Notes: generated by a model not told the origin, from the sequence alone. A DNA stretch of 64,000 nucleotides from Thermanaerothrix solaris (GCF_032334255.1 NZ_JAUHMF010000001.1:1178001-1242000), one strand, 5' to 3'; counted from the stretch's first letter, positions 34,375 through 43,241 are shown. Translations and numbers: made by a program.

Positions 34375-37300
34375 GTTGAGAGGTTTCCTCCAACTCCTCA
34401 CCCAACCCCAATAATCCGGTCTCTAACCGCGGCGGACGCACCCGCTCCTCATCTTTTCCGAAGCGGATAACCTCGCCGTTATCCATGTAGGCTTCCACCG
34501 CCAGACCCAGGCTTTGCAACTCCTTGACCAAGACACGGAACGAGGCGGGAAGGCCTGGTTCTTCGATGGGTTCACCCTTGACAATAGCCTCGTAGGTCGC
34601 CACACGCCCCTGCACATCATCCGACTTGACCGTTAACATCTCTTGCAGGGTGTAGGCTGCACCATAGGCTTCCAATGCCCACACTTCCATCTCACCAAAG
34701 CGCTGACCACCGAATTGCGCCTTACCACCCAACGGCTGCTGGGTTACCAGCGAGTAAGGGCCGGTCGAGCGGGCATGTACTTTGTCCTCAACCAGGTGGT
34801 GCAGTTTCATCACACTCATCACCCCAACCGTAACCGGTTGGTCATATGGCATCCCGGTTTTCCCATCGCGCAGGATCTGTTTACCGATGATCGGCATGGG
34901 CAACCCGGTGCGCGCCATGTAATCCTCTGCCGTCCGACGGATTTGAGCATCGGGCACCTGGCTAACGTCTTCACCCTGACGCATCAGCCACAACCGCAGA
35001 CACACCTCAATAGCACGTTCGTCCTTTTGCGGCTGACGCTTGTCGTTGGCGATGACGCTCTCATAGACCAGAATCTCTTCAGGGTCATACCCCTGTTCGC
35101 GCAGCCAGGCTTCTAGATTGGCGTAGCGGGCATAGTTATAATCGTAGGATAAACGCGAGACGTCGTATCCTTTTTCCGCTAACCACTGCTCCAGGTAAAC
35201 CAGCCGCACCTCATCGTCATCACGGAAGTATTCGGGGTCGTAATCGGGCTGCTGCTTGACCCAATCCCAGGCCGCCCTCATGGCATCCTTCCAAGCCTCA
35301 TCCATTAGCCAGGCCCGCGCCAGTTCGGCTTCAATTTCTCGCTCCGACGCACCGTCGAATACCGGCGTAATCGCGCGGAAGCCGAGGCGATGGGCCGCCC
35401 AGCCCAGGTGAGTCTCCAATACCTGGCCGATATTCATACGGCCGGGTACGCCCAACGGGTTGAGGATGATATCCACCGGTGTTCCGTCTTCCAGGAACGG
35501 CATATCTTCAATCGGCACCACGCGCGATACTACGCCCTTGTTACCGTGACGTCCGGCCATCTTATCACCCGCAGTGATCTTGCGGCGCTGGGCAACGAAT
35601 ACGCGCACCATCATATCCACGCCCGCCGGTAAATCGCTGTTATCCTCGCGGGTGAAGACTTTAACATCTACGACCTTACCTCGCTCGCCGTGCGGCATGC
35701 GCAGCGAGGTATCCTTCACATCGCGCGATTTCTCGCCAAAGATAGCCCGTAATAGGCGTTCTTCTGGGGTCAGTTCCTTCTCGCCCTTGGGTGTGATCTT
35801 CCCAACCAAGATGTCGTTCGGCCCCACTTCAGCGCCGATGCGGATGATGCCCCGTTCGTCCAAATCCTTGATTGCGTCCTCACCGACATTGGGAATGTCG
35901 CGGGTGATCTCTTCCGGCCCCAATTTGGTGTCGCGGGCCTCCACCTCGTATTGCTCAATATGCACCGAGGTGTACATATCATCCCGCACTAAGCGCTCAG
36001 AGATGAGGATCGCATCCTCAAAATTACCGCCTTCCCATGAGAGGAACGCAACCACCACATTTTGTCCCAACGCCAAGTTGCCGTTGACCGTGGACGAGGA
36101 ATCGGCCAGTACATCACCCTTGCGCACGCGCTGACCCTTGAACACCGCTGGGCGCTGATCAATGCAGGTGGATTGGTTGGAACGTTGATATTTCTTCAAC
36201 GGGTAACGGCGCAGTCCATTAGCACCGCGAATGACGATTTCGCGCCCGGTGACCGAAACCACCTCACCGTCTTCTTCTGCAACCAGAACCTGGCCCGAAT
36301 CAATCGCCGCATGGGCTTCCATGCCGGTCGAGACAATCGGGATATCCGGACGCACCAACGGGACGGCCTGGGCCTGCATGTTTGAACCCATCAGCGCGCG
36401 GTTAGCATCATCGTGTTCGAGGAAGGGAATGAGCGAAGCACTGATGCCAACCACTTGGTGTGGTGCCACGTCCATGTAATTCACACTGTCCGGGGGCACG
36501 ACGCGGAAGTCGGAGTGGAAGCGGCAGGTCACGCGGTTAGAAGCAAACTCGTTGTATTCATTCAACGGCGTATTAGCCTGGGCGATCACAAATTTATCTT
36601 CCGCATCCGCCGAGAGATATTCCACCTCGTTAGACACAAACGGTACCACAAAGACTGTGCGCCGATCCAATTTCTTGATCAAGGGTAAGTGCTCGGGTTG
36701 AATGCGCTCACCCGGCTTTAGGAACACCTCCCCGGTTTCCGGATCGGCTAATGTCTCATTGACCGCTCGTCCAACCAGGTTCGGGTCGTCCGTTGACATG
36801 ACCTTGATCACACGGCGGTACGGGGTTTCAATAAATCCATATTCATTGACCCGCGCGTAGGTCGCTAAACGTCCGATCAAACCAATGTTGGGACCTTCGG
36901 GCGTTTCAATCGGGCAAATGCGCCCATAGTGCGAATGGTGGACATCGCGCACATCAAAGCCCGCCCGTTCACGGCGCAAGCCGCCCGGCCCCAGAGCCGA
37001 GAGCGTACGCTTGTGACGTAGTTCGGCTAAGGGATTGGTTTGATCCATGAACTGCGAGAGCTGGCTGGAGCCAAAGAACTCGCGCAGAGCTGCCACGACC
37101 GGACGAATATTGACCAGGCTAACCGGGGAGAGTTGATCCTGGTCGCGGATGGACATGCGTTCTTTGATGACGCGCTCCATACGGCGCAAGCCGATGCGCA
37201 ACTTATTCTGGATCAATTCGCCCACGGTCTTGACGCGGCGATTGCCCAGGTGGTCAATATCGTCTTTATCTTCACGCTCATTGTTAATCAAAATCATGCG

Positions 37301-38299
37301 GCGGATGATCGCCACAATATCCCAGCGCGTCACCGTGCGGTGCGTGATCGGGACATGCTCCATTAGATCCAGTTTCTGATTGAGTTTGTAGCGCCCCACC
37401 CGCTCCAGGTCATAGTGACGCTGATCAAAGAGTTGCTCTTCTAAGAACTGGCGCGCGTTTTCCAACGTCGCCGGATCCCCTGGTCGCATGCGCTTGAAGA
37501 ATTCAATCAGCGCGGCTTCAGCAATGGTTAAGCCACCCGAGAGATCCCACTGCGGTTCCTGGTGGAACGATGAGGCAATGAAGAGGCGATCCGGATTGTT
37601 GTCTACATCGCGGAAAAGCGCGATCAGTTCCTCATCCGTACCCTCTTTGATCGGCGAGTCGGGAAGGCCATCGTTAACTGCCGCCAATGCACGCAAGAAA
37701 ATGGTGATCGGAACCGTGCGCTTGCGGTTGAATTTGAGAATAATATAGTCGTTCTTGCGGGTTTCAAACTCCATCCAGGCGCCGCGGTCAGGGATCAACT
37801 TGGCCATTGCCATGCGATGCCCGGTTGCACGATCTACCGGGGCCTCAAAATAAACGCCTGGAGACCGGATCAATTGTGAAACCACCACCCGCTCTGTGCC
37901 GTTAATTATGAAGGTGCCCTTCTCGGTCATCTCGGGGAAATCCCCCAAGAAAATATCCTGCTTGATCGGTTCGGGCACATCAGGGCCCGCCAGCAAAACG
38001 GATACATACAGCGGGCGCGCATAGGTTAAATCACGCTCAACGCATTCTTCAATACTGTGCTTGGGCTCACCAAACCAATACTTCAACCCCCACTGTTGCG
38101 CCTCAGGGGTACGGCTGGGAAAATACAATTTCATCCCCTTGTTATAGGACTCAATCGGGGTAATCTCATCAAAAAGTTCCGCCAACCCTTCGCTCTTGAG
38201 GCGCTTGAACGACTCAATTTGCACCTCAATCAGGTTGGGTAAATCAAAAACAACCGGAATGCGAGCGTAGGATTTTACTGTGGGAATCGAAAGCATCAC
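34361..38299 (-). CDS. rpoB: DNA-directed RNA polymerase subunit beta
   Basis: The beta subunit, forming one jaw of the catalytic cleft. 1312 residues with standard elements: RSPGVYFEAP, the rifampicin region GSSQLSQFMDQTNPLAELRH-KRTLSALGPGGLRRERAGFD (no known resistance change by eye), HYGRICPIETPEGPNIGLI, and the C-terminal clamp GGKAQFGGQRFGEMEVWALE. The gene stands alone with its own promoter: no rplJ/rplL before it and no rpoC after it, since the str promoter and rpsL follow at once. Confidence 0.98.
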   Translation of the reverse strand: MMLSIPTVKSYARIPVVFDLPNLIEVQIESFKRLKSEGLAELFDEITPIESYNKGMKLYFPSRTPEAQQWGLKYWFGEPKHSIEECVERDLTYARPLYVSVLLAGPDVPEPIKQDIFLGDFPEMTEKGTFIINGTERVVVSQLIRSPGVYFEAPVDRATGHRMAMAKLIPDRGAWMEFETRKNDYIILKFNRKRTVPITIFLRALAAVNDGLPDSPIKEGTDEELIALFRDVDNNPDRLFIASSFHQEPQWDLSGGLTIAEAALIEFFKRMRPGDPATLENARQFLEEQLFDQRHYDLERVGRYKLNQKLDLMEHVPITHRTVTRWDIVAIIRRMILINNEREDKDDIDHLGNRRVKTVGELIQNKLRIGLRRMERVIKERMSIRDQDQLSPVSLVNIRPVVAALREFFGSSQLSQFMDQTNPLAELRHKRTLSALGPGGLRRERAGFDVRDVHHSHYGRICPIETPEGPNIGLIGRLATYARVNEYGFIETPYRRVIKVMSTDDPNLVGRAVNETLADPETGEVFLKPGERIQPEHLPLIKKLDRRTVFVVPFVSNEVEYLSADAEDKFVIAQANTPLNEYNEFASNRVTCRFHSDFRVVPPDSVNYMDVAPHQVVGISASLIPFLEHDDANRALMGSNMQAQAVPLVRPDIPIVSTGMEAHAAIDSGQVLVAEEDGEVVSVTGREIVIRGANGLRRYPLKKYQRSNQSTCIDQRPAVFKGQRVRKGDVLADSSSTVNGNLALGQNVVVAFLSWEGGNFEDAILISERLVRDDMYTSVHIEQYEVEARDTKLGPEEITRDIPNVGEDAIKDLDERGIIRIGAEVGPNDILVGKITPKGEKELTPEERLLRAIFGEKSRDVKDTSLRMPHGERGKVVDVKVFTREDNSDLPAGVDMMVRVFVAQRRKITAGDKMAGRHGNKGVVSRVVPIEDMPFLEDGTPVDIILNPLGVPGRMNIGQVLETHLGWAAHRLGFRAITPVFDGASEREIEAELARAWLMDEAWKDAMRAAWDWVKQQPDYDPEYFRDDDEVRLVYLEQWLAEKGYDVSRLSYDYNYARYANLEAWLREQGYDPEEILVYESVIANDKRQPQKDERAIEVCLRLWLMRQGEDVSQVPDAQIRRTAEDYMARTGLPMPIIGKQILRDGKTGMPYDQPVTVGVMSVMKLHHLVEDKVHARSTGPYSLVTQQPLGGKAQFGGQRFGEMEVWALEAYGAAYTLQEMLTVKSDDVQGRVATYEAIVKGEPIEEPGLPASFRVLVKELQSLGLAVEAYMDNGEVIRFGKDEERVRPPRLETGLLGLGEELEETSQLDGS

Positions 38300-38361
38300 T
38301 CACTCCTGACTTAAATACCTGACCAAACCGTTTGCCGTAAAAGCGGAATACGCAAAGGTTT

Positions 38362-38391
38362 ATTATAAGCCGCACAGATGAATATCGTCAA
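38362..38391 (-). promoter_or_regulatory. Promoter for rpoB
   Basis: On the minus strand TTGACG (38386-38391), an 18-base spacer and perfect TATAAT (38362-38367), starting a transcript about 55 bases before the rpoB ATG. Confidence 0.85.
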
Positions 38392-38595
38392 GGAAACCGC
38401 ACGTCGAGATTTTGGCTTTATCTTTCCTTTTTTTCTCCCCCACGCCAAAATAGTATAACCCGCTATTGGATCGGGGACAAGACGGTCCTTTTTGCTATGC
38501 CACTGGCACACAGGCTACAGCAAAGGGTTCCCCTGAAGGCAGGCTTATTGTTTTGTGCATGTCCGGTGTTAAAATTCTTTAGAGGATTCTTGAGA

Positions 38596-39489
38596 ATGAC
38601 AGGGCTTCGTCCTTTGACTCGGCTACTCCTAGTTATGGGGCTAATGGGGTTAACGGCCTGCACCCCCCAGGTGCCTTCCCCAACCCTATTAGGGACTACG
38701 CCCATCCCTTCCCCTACCCTTCTACTGCCCACATCCGTATCCATTGAACCCACTCTGACACCGTGGATTTTCCCCTCCGGCCTGGTCATTGAAGAACACC
38801 CACTTCGCAATCTCCCTTCTGTCGAACCCTTATACTTCGAACCCTTGACGGGCACCTTTGACCAAATTATGGCCCGCCATGCTGACTTGCGCACCAATGT
38901 CATTCAGCACAACACCTTTTTTGATCCGCAAGAGAATGCCTTTGAACTCTGGACGCCATGGCAAGGACAGCGGCTGGAGGTCGTGACCAAAACCAACTCT
39001 GCTAACCAGGTCATGGCAGAAGTACGCCGGGGCGACCAGGTAATTTACACCCTGCCCCTTGGTCAACCAGGGGCACTCTCTCAGGTGCAGGGGGTGTGGG
39101 CACAGGGAGACACCTGGGTTGCCGAAGTGGTGTACCTCACCTGCCATTCCGTTCGCACGGGTGAAAGTCAAAGCGTCGAGTGTCAACCTCGAGGCCTGAT
39201 CATTCAAAACGGTGAGGTACTGAATGAGCGTTATGGCTATGAAGAAGCCTTTGGCTTTCAATGGTTGAACGGAAAACCGTTCTACTTCTTCCAAAAATCG
39301 GGGTGGATCGGAATTCACTATCATGACCAAGAGATACCACTGAGATATGCTGAAATCCCTCACTATAGGTGTTGTAGCGCAGCCGAATTAAATCCGCTTC
39401 ATGCTGCCCAAATGGTCGCCTTCTTCGCCCGTCGCGGCGAACAGTGGTATTATGTCGAGGCCGGGCTTTTTACCCCGGGCCAACAATAA
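38596..39489 (+). CDS. Lipoprotein of unknown function
   Basis: 297 residues from ATG at 38596. Residues 1-22 are a lipoprotein signal peptide with LMGLTAC as the lipobox; a Pro/Thr/Ser-rich linker of about 35 residues follows. The rest looks beta-rich (repeated short strands such as VVTKTNSANQVMAEVRRGDQ and FGFQWLNGKPFYFF), with one C...C pair near VYLTCHSVRTGESQSVEC. I do not recognise the family. The open frame runs 33 codons further upstream, but that part lacks a signal sequence. TTAAAATT at 38568-38575 may be a -10 region. It ends three bases before hemW. Confidence 0.7.
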   Translation: MTGLRPLTRLLLVMGLMGLTACTPQVPSPTLLGTTPIPSPTLLLPTSVSIEPTLTPWIFPSGLVIEEHPLRNLPSVEPLYFEPLTGTFDQIMARHADLRTNVIQHNTFFDPQENAFELWTPWQGQRLEVVTKTNSANQVMAEVRRGDQVIYTLPLGQPGALSQVQGVWAQGDTWVAEVVYLTCHSVRTGESQSVECQPRGLIIQNGEVLNERYGYEEAFGFQWLNGKPFYFFQKSGWIGIHYHDQEIPLRYAEIPHYRCCSAAELNPLHAAQMVAFFARRGEQWYYVEAGLFTPGQQ

Positions 39490-39492
39490 ACC

Positions 39493-40686
39493 ATGAGCGA
39501 CGTTTACAGCCTTTATCTTCATATCCCCTTCTGCCGCCACCGATGCGCTTACTGCGACTTCAATACCTACAGTGGTCAAGAGAGTCTCATCCCCGCCTAC
39601 GTCAAAGCTCTCTGCGCTGAAATCCGCTATGTCGGCCAAACTGCCCCTTACCGCCTACCTGTGCATACCATTTACTTTGGCGGCGGAACACCTTCCCTTT
39701 TACCTGCGGATGCCATTGCATTGATCCTGAAGGCCTGCCACGAGGCATTTGATGTGATTCCCGAAGTTGAGATCAGCCTGGAAGCAAACCCCGGCAGTAT
39801 CACCTTTGAGTGGCTGAAAGCCGTGCGGCGCTTGGGCATCAACCGCCTCAGCCTGGGCATGCAATCCGCTCACCCCGACGACCTGCGCCTGTTGGAACGG
39901 CAACATGATTTTTTTGATGTAAGCCAGGCCGTGCGCTGGGCACGCCGTGCAGGCTTTGACAATCTCAATCTCGATCTGATCTATGGGATTCCGCATCAAT
40001 CGCTTTCCCGCTGGCAAGAGACCCTGGAGCGTGCGTTGGGATTACATCCCGAACATCTCTCGCTTTATGCCCTAACCATTGAGCACACCACCCCGTTCCA
40101 TCATTGGGTCGCACGCGGCCTAATCCCGTCGCCTGATGACGACCTCGCTGCCGAGATGTACGAGTGGGCGGACGAGCGGTTAAGTCAGGCCGGTTTTGTA
40201 CAGTATGAGATCTCCAACTGGGCCCAGCCACGGGGTGGTGATCTGCTGATGTGCCGACACAACCTGCAATACTGGCTCAATGCGCCATATTTAGGACTCG
40301 GCGCCGGTGCCCACGGCTTTGCCAACCACACCCGCACCGCCAACGTTCGGGGGATCAAGGCGTATATCGATCGCCTGGCTCAACTCACAGAACGTCCTTT
40401 CCCACTTACGCCAGCCACCGAACAGGCTCAAACCATTGATCTGTTAACCGAAATGCAGGAAACCATGCTGATGGGACTACGCCTGACCCGCGAAGGGGTC
40501 TCCCAGCAGCGCTTTTACGAACGCTTTCATCAGGCCATGGAAGAGGTCTTTGGTTCTACGATATCCTACCTGGTCAACTTAGGACTGCTAGAATGGCGCG
40601 AGGAACGTTTGTGTCTGACTCGCCGAGGCCGGCTTTTGGGCAACCGGGTATTCATTGAATTCGTGGGCGAGACTCGGCCCCGCTGA
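39493..40686 (+). CDS. hemW: Radical SAM family heme chaperone HemW
   Basis: HemW-type radical SAM proteins bind heme and are thought to insert it into respiratory enzymes; they are often misnamed coproporphyrinogen oxidase. YSLYLHIPFCRHRCAYCDFN holds the CxxxCxxC cluster motif in the HemW form, lacking the extra Cys of true HemN. The middle has IYFGGGTPSLLP and SLGMQSAHPDDLRLLERQHD, and the HemN C-terminal domain has YEISNWAQP and YLGLGAGAHGF. 397 residues; the ATG follows the lipoprotein stop by three bases. Confidence 0.93.
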   Translation: MSDVYSLYLHIPFCRHRCAYCDFNTYSGQESLIPAYVKALCAEIRYVGQTAPYRLPVHTIYFGGGTPSLLPADAIALILKACHEAFDVIPEVEISLEANPGSITFEWLKAVRRLGINRLSLGMQSAHPDDLRLLERQHDFFDVSQAVRWARRAGFDNLNLDLIYGIPHQSLSRWQETLERALGLHPEHLSLYALTIEHTTPFHHWVARGLIPSPDDDLAAEMYEWADERLSQAGFVQYEISNWAQPRGGDLLMCRHNLQYWLNAPYLGLGAGAHGFANHTRTANVRGIKAYIDRLAQLTERPFPLTPATEQAQTIDLLTEMQETMLMGLRLTREGVSQQRFYERFHQAMEEVFGSTISYLVNLGLLEWREERLCLTRRGRLLGNRVFIEFVGETRPR

Positions 40687-40731
40687 TACCACATTGAAAC
40701 CTTAAAATTTTCTAAATAAGCCCCAATTTCC

Positions 40732-40760
40732 TTGACAGATCGTACCGGTGCAGATAGACT
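40732..40760 (+). promoter_or_regulatory. Promoter of the attenuated exporter operon
   Basis: TTGACA (40732-40737), a 17-base spacer and TAGACT (40755-40760, four of six). The predicted start is near 40767, so the leader before the first large gene is about 260 bases. Confidence 0.7.
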
Positions 40761-40807
40761 AAAATCCGATATTGAAACGAAAGGACGCACTCGAGAGGAT
40801 GGTGGAG

Positions 40808-40897
40808 ATGACTTACTTTTCCGGAGGCACCTTTACCCTGCGCGATAGCAGTGGTGGGGTTGCTTTACCTTCTCGGAGTGCGCCTGTTTGCGGATAG
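40808..40897 (+). CDS. Putative leader peptide of the attenuator
   Basis: A 29-residue ORF from ATG 40808 (AGAGG nine bases upstream; an in-frame ATG at 40799 would add three residues) to TAG 40895. The peptide starts MTYFSGGTFTLRD and ends SRSAPVCG; it is Ser- and Gly-rich, with no run of one amino acid as seen in classic biosynthetic leaders. Its codons 22-27 overlap RNA segment 1 (40873-40887) of the downstream hairpin set, so a ribosome near the stop would mask that segment. Translation is inferred. Confidence 0.5.
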   Translation: MTYFSGGTFTLRDSSGGVALPSRSAPVCG

Positions 40898-41017
40898 AAA
40901 GCGGTTAGCGCGACAGCAACGGCCACGGGTGCACTCCGATCCCGTGGCCGAATTATTTTAAACTGATGCAATATCCCAATAGGCCACGGGAGTCTCCCGG
41001 TGGCCTATTTGTCTTTT
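40873..41017 (+). promoter_or_regulatory. Multi-state transcription attenuator with two terminator hairpins
   Basis: Five segments pair in exclusive ways. 1:2 is 40873-40887 with 40925-40939, 15 contiguous pairs including two G-U. 2:3 is CGGCCACGGG (40920-40929) with CCCGTGGCCG (40941-40950), followed by AATTATTTT: terminator 1. 3:4 is CCCGTGGCC (40941-40949) with GGCCACGGG (40982-40990), nine perfect pairs. 4:5 is the stem 40978-40987 with 41000-41009 plus inner pairs, followed by TTTGTCTTTT: terminator 2. Pairing 1:2 frees 3 for 4 and so disrupts both terminators. The GGAGG of the next gene starts at 41018. Confidence 0.75.
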
Positions 41018-41030
41018 GGAGGCAAGCATC

Positions 41031-41483
41031 ATGTTTGAGATCCTGAGTCAACTTAATACCTTCCGTATAGACTACTTTGCCGACCCGCGTATCCCGCAAC
41101 CCGAAGGCGTGGGGCTCTATGTGAACGGCGCCCTTTCCTCTAACCAGCCTTACAGCCGCGAAGCCAAACAGGCGTTAGTCGTAGGATTATGCCTCATCCT
41201 GCGCTGTGGATTGGCTGGACAACTGGCAGTTGTATATGTGGACATCACCTCAACTTCCAACTTGCTCCCGCCCGCCTATGCCCAAATGAAACAGGATTTA
41301 GAGCGCGGTTTTATCCAGTGCATCCTGGTGGCCAACCCCCCAGCCCTTCAACGCAGCCCCGCCTTGCACGAGGATTGGAAAGCCTTCCGAAAGCAACATT
41401 CCGAGGTCAGATGGTTCATCCCCGACCCACGCTGGAAACAAGTTCGTCCGATTCGCTCTACTTTACTCATCATGTCAGCCTGA
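41031..41483 (+). CDS. Small protein resembling a degenerate serine-recombinase catalytic domain
   Basis: 150 residues from ATG 41031, eight bases after GGAGG. By eye it aligns with the N-terminal resolvase fold: VGLYVNGALSSNQ where recombinases have VALYARVSTDEQ, then VYVDITSTSNLLPPAYAQMK-QDLERGFIQCILV where they have VYVDEGISG..RP.LQ.ML.DAE.G..D.VLV, then ALQRSP where they have LDRLSR. The catalytic Ser and Arg of the first motif are not kept, and no DNA-binding domain follows. Thus a likely non-catalytic relative, role unknown. First gene after the attenuator, 19 bases before the ABC ATPase gene. Family placement is inference. Confidence 0.55.
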   Translation: MFEILSQLNTFRIDYFADPRIPQPEGVGLYVNGALSSNQPYSREAKQALVVGLCLILRCGLAGQLAVVYVDITSTSNLLPPAYAQMKQDLERGFIQCILVANPPALQRSPALHEDWKAFRKQHSEVRWFIPDPRWKQVRPIRSTLLIMSA

Positions 41484-41502
41484 TTTTATAGGAGGTTCAT
41501 CC

Positions 41503-42384
41503 ATGTCGCACGCCGTTGTGGTAAACGATGTATACAAACAATTTGGAAAGAACGAAGGCCCTTTTTGGAAAGCGCTTTTCCCCCCTCGTTCTTCCAATGG
41601 TAACGGTAACGGAAAACACGGCGCCTCAACACCCCACAGCCCATTTCAGATCATCGTGGCCGTGGATCACGTATCCTTTACCGTGGAAGAAGGGGAAATC
41701 TTCGGTATCCTTGGGCCGAATGGTGGTGGTAAGTCCACCCTGATTCGCCTGATCGCGACCCTCTTGCTCCCGGATAAGGGCAAGATCAGTGTTTTTGGTT
41801 ACGATGTTGTGCGCCAGCCCTTGCAGGTGCAGCGCCTGATCAATCGCGTGAGTGTCGAGGCCTCGTTCTTCAAAAAACTCTCCCCGATGGAGAACCTGAT
41901 GTACGGCGCACGCCTGTACGGTCTTTCGGCACGTGAGACGCGCAAGCAGGTCGTCGAGATCTTATTACGCCTGGGGTTAAAAGAGCGCGATATCTACCAC
42001 CCCATGGAAGAAATGTCGCGCGGGATGCAACAGAAAGTGGCCATCGCCCGTGCGTTGCTATCACGACCGCGCTTGCTTCTGCTGGATGAGCCTACCACGG
42101 GTCTTGATCCCCGTTCGAAACGTGAGGTGCAGGCCGTGGTGCGCGAACTGCGTGAGGTGCACGGCACCACCATCCTGCTCACAACGCACGACATGAACGA
42201 AGCCGAAACGTTGTGTGACCGCATTGCAATTATGGATAGCGGTCGCGTCGTTGCCCTAGATACCCCCGCGGGGCTCAAGAATCGTGTGCGCGGTTCATCG
42301 GAAGCCTCGCCCACACTGGAAGAGGTCTTTCTTGAATTGACCGGTAAACAACTGCACAACCCCGAAGAGGATGAGGAGGCATGA
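41503..42384 (+). CDS. ABC-2 type exporter, ATP-binding protein
   Basis: 293 residues, the motor of a DrrA/NatA-type exporter. Walker A GPNGGGKST at residues 71-79, a modified signature MSRGMQQK in place of LSGGQ, Walker B RLLLLDEPTTGLDP, and the switch His in TTHDMNEAE. An insertion of roughly 35 residues after the first strand (FWKALFPPRSSNGNGNGKHG) is unusual and Gly/Asn-rich. AGGAGG precedes the ATG. It overlaps the reading frame of the permease and is cotranscribed. Substrate unknown: lipid, drug or polysaccharide are the usual ones. Confidence 0.92.
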   Translation: MSHAVVVNDVYKQFGKNEGPFWKALFPPRSSNGNGNGKHGASTPHSPFQIIVAVDHVSFTVEEGEIFGILGPNGGGKSTLIRLIATLLLPDKGKISVFGYDVVRQPLQVQRLINRVSVEASFFKKLSPMENLMYGARLYGLSARETRKQVVEILLRLGLKERDIYHPMEEMSRGMQQKVAIARALLSRPRLLLLDEPTTGLDPRSKREVQAVVRELREVHGTTILLTTHDMNEAETLCDRIAIMDSGRVVALDTPAGLKNRVRGSSEASPTLEEVFLELTGKQLHNPEEDEEA

Positions 42385-42388
42385 TGTT

Positions 42389-43216
42389 ATGACGACATTA
42401 AGTTACCAAATGCGCGCATCCTTTGCGTTTGTAGAGCGCAATTTTAACCTGATCAAACGCTATTGGTCCTGGGAGTTGGTCTGGCTGGTTTACTCCATTA
42501 CCGATAGCATGGCGGTTTCGTTCATTGGACTAGGTATGGAACGGATTGGTGGAGCCGCCGCGGTCAATACCCAATACCTGGTGCTCTATCTGTTGGTCGG
42601 TACATTAGTGTGGCGTTTTCTCTCCACAATCTTTTACTGGATCACCGATTTGATCAGCATCGAGCGCTGGGAGGGTACCATTGAATACACGCTGATGGCC
42701 CCAATTCGACGCCTGACCCACATGGCCGGGCAAACGGCGTTCTCGCTCGTTTACAGCCTGATCTTCACCGGCGTCATCCTGATCGTCATCTCACTGGTCT
42801 TTGATATTGACCTGCGTCATGCTAACCTGTTCAGCGCCACGGTAATGCTCCTGGCCGGAAGTGTGTCCTTTGTCGGCATCGGGGTAATGGCTTCGGTACT
42901 GCCTTTACTCTTTCCGGAACGCGGTTCACAGATGACCCATGTGTTTATCGCCCTAATGCTGCTCATCTCCGGAGTGTATTACCCGGTGGATGTACTGCCC
43001 GGCATATTGCGCACTTTGGCTGTTTACAGCCCGGCCACGTATGTCCTGCGTGGAGCGCGCATGGCTATCCTAGAAGGTGCATCCGTGCCGATGTTGTGGC
43101 CGCAAATCTGGCCCGCGCTCTTAATGGGATTGTTCCTTATCCCATTGGGGTTGTGGATTTTCCAACAGGCGGAGCACTACGCCAAGCGCACTGGAAAACT
43201 ACACCGTAATGGTTAA
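42389..43216 (+). CDS. ABC-2 type exporter, membrane protein
   Basis: 275 residues with about six membrane helices and the ABC-2 domain; YPVDVLPGILRTLAVYSPAT followed by YVLRGARMAILEG is the typical end motif of this family. I chose ATG 42389, nine bases after GAGGAGG that lies in the last codons of the ATPase gene; the longer frame from 42371 has no ribosome site of its own. It pairs with the preceding ATP-binding protein as one exporter. Confidence 0.92.
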   Translation: MTTLSYQMRASFAFVERNFNLIKRYWSWELVWLVYSITDSMAVSFIGLGMERIGGAAAVNTQYLVLYLLVGTLVWRFLSTIFYWITDLISIERWEGTIEYTLMAPIRRLTHMAGQTAFSLVYSLIFTGVILIVISLVFDIDLRHANLFSATVMLLAGSVSFVGIGVMASVLPLLFPERGSQMTHVFIALMLLISGVYYPVDVLPGILRTLAVYSPATYVLRGARMAILEGASVPMLWPQIWPALLMGLFLIPLGLWIFQQAEHYAKRTGKLHRNG

Positions 43217-43241
43217 GCCAGTACCACTACTACAATCGCAT

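Noticed and set aside
39493..40686. Coproporphyrinogen III dehydrogenase (HemN)
   Set aside because: The cluster motif is CRHRCAYCDF, lacking the additional Cys of true HemN; the HemW call fits better.
40920..41017. The two GGCCACGGG hairpins taken as plain tandem terminators
   Set aside because: They lie between a promoter and the first gene of that same transcript, and the sequences cross-pair; simple terminators would make the operon silent.
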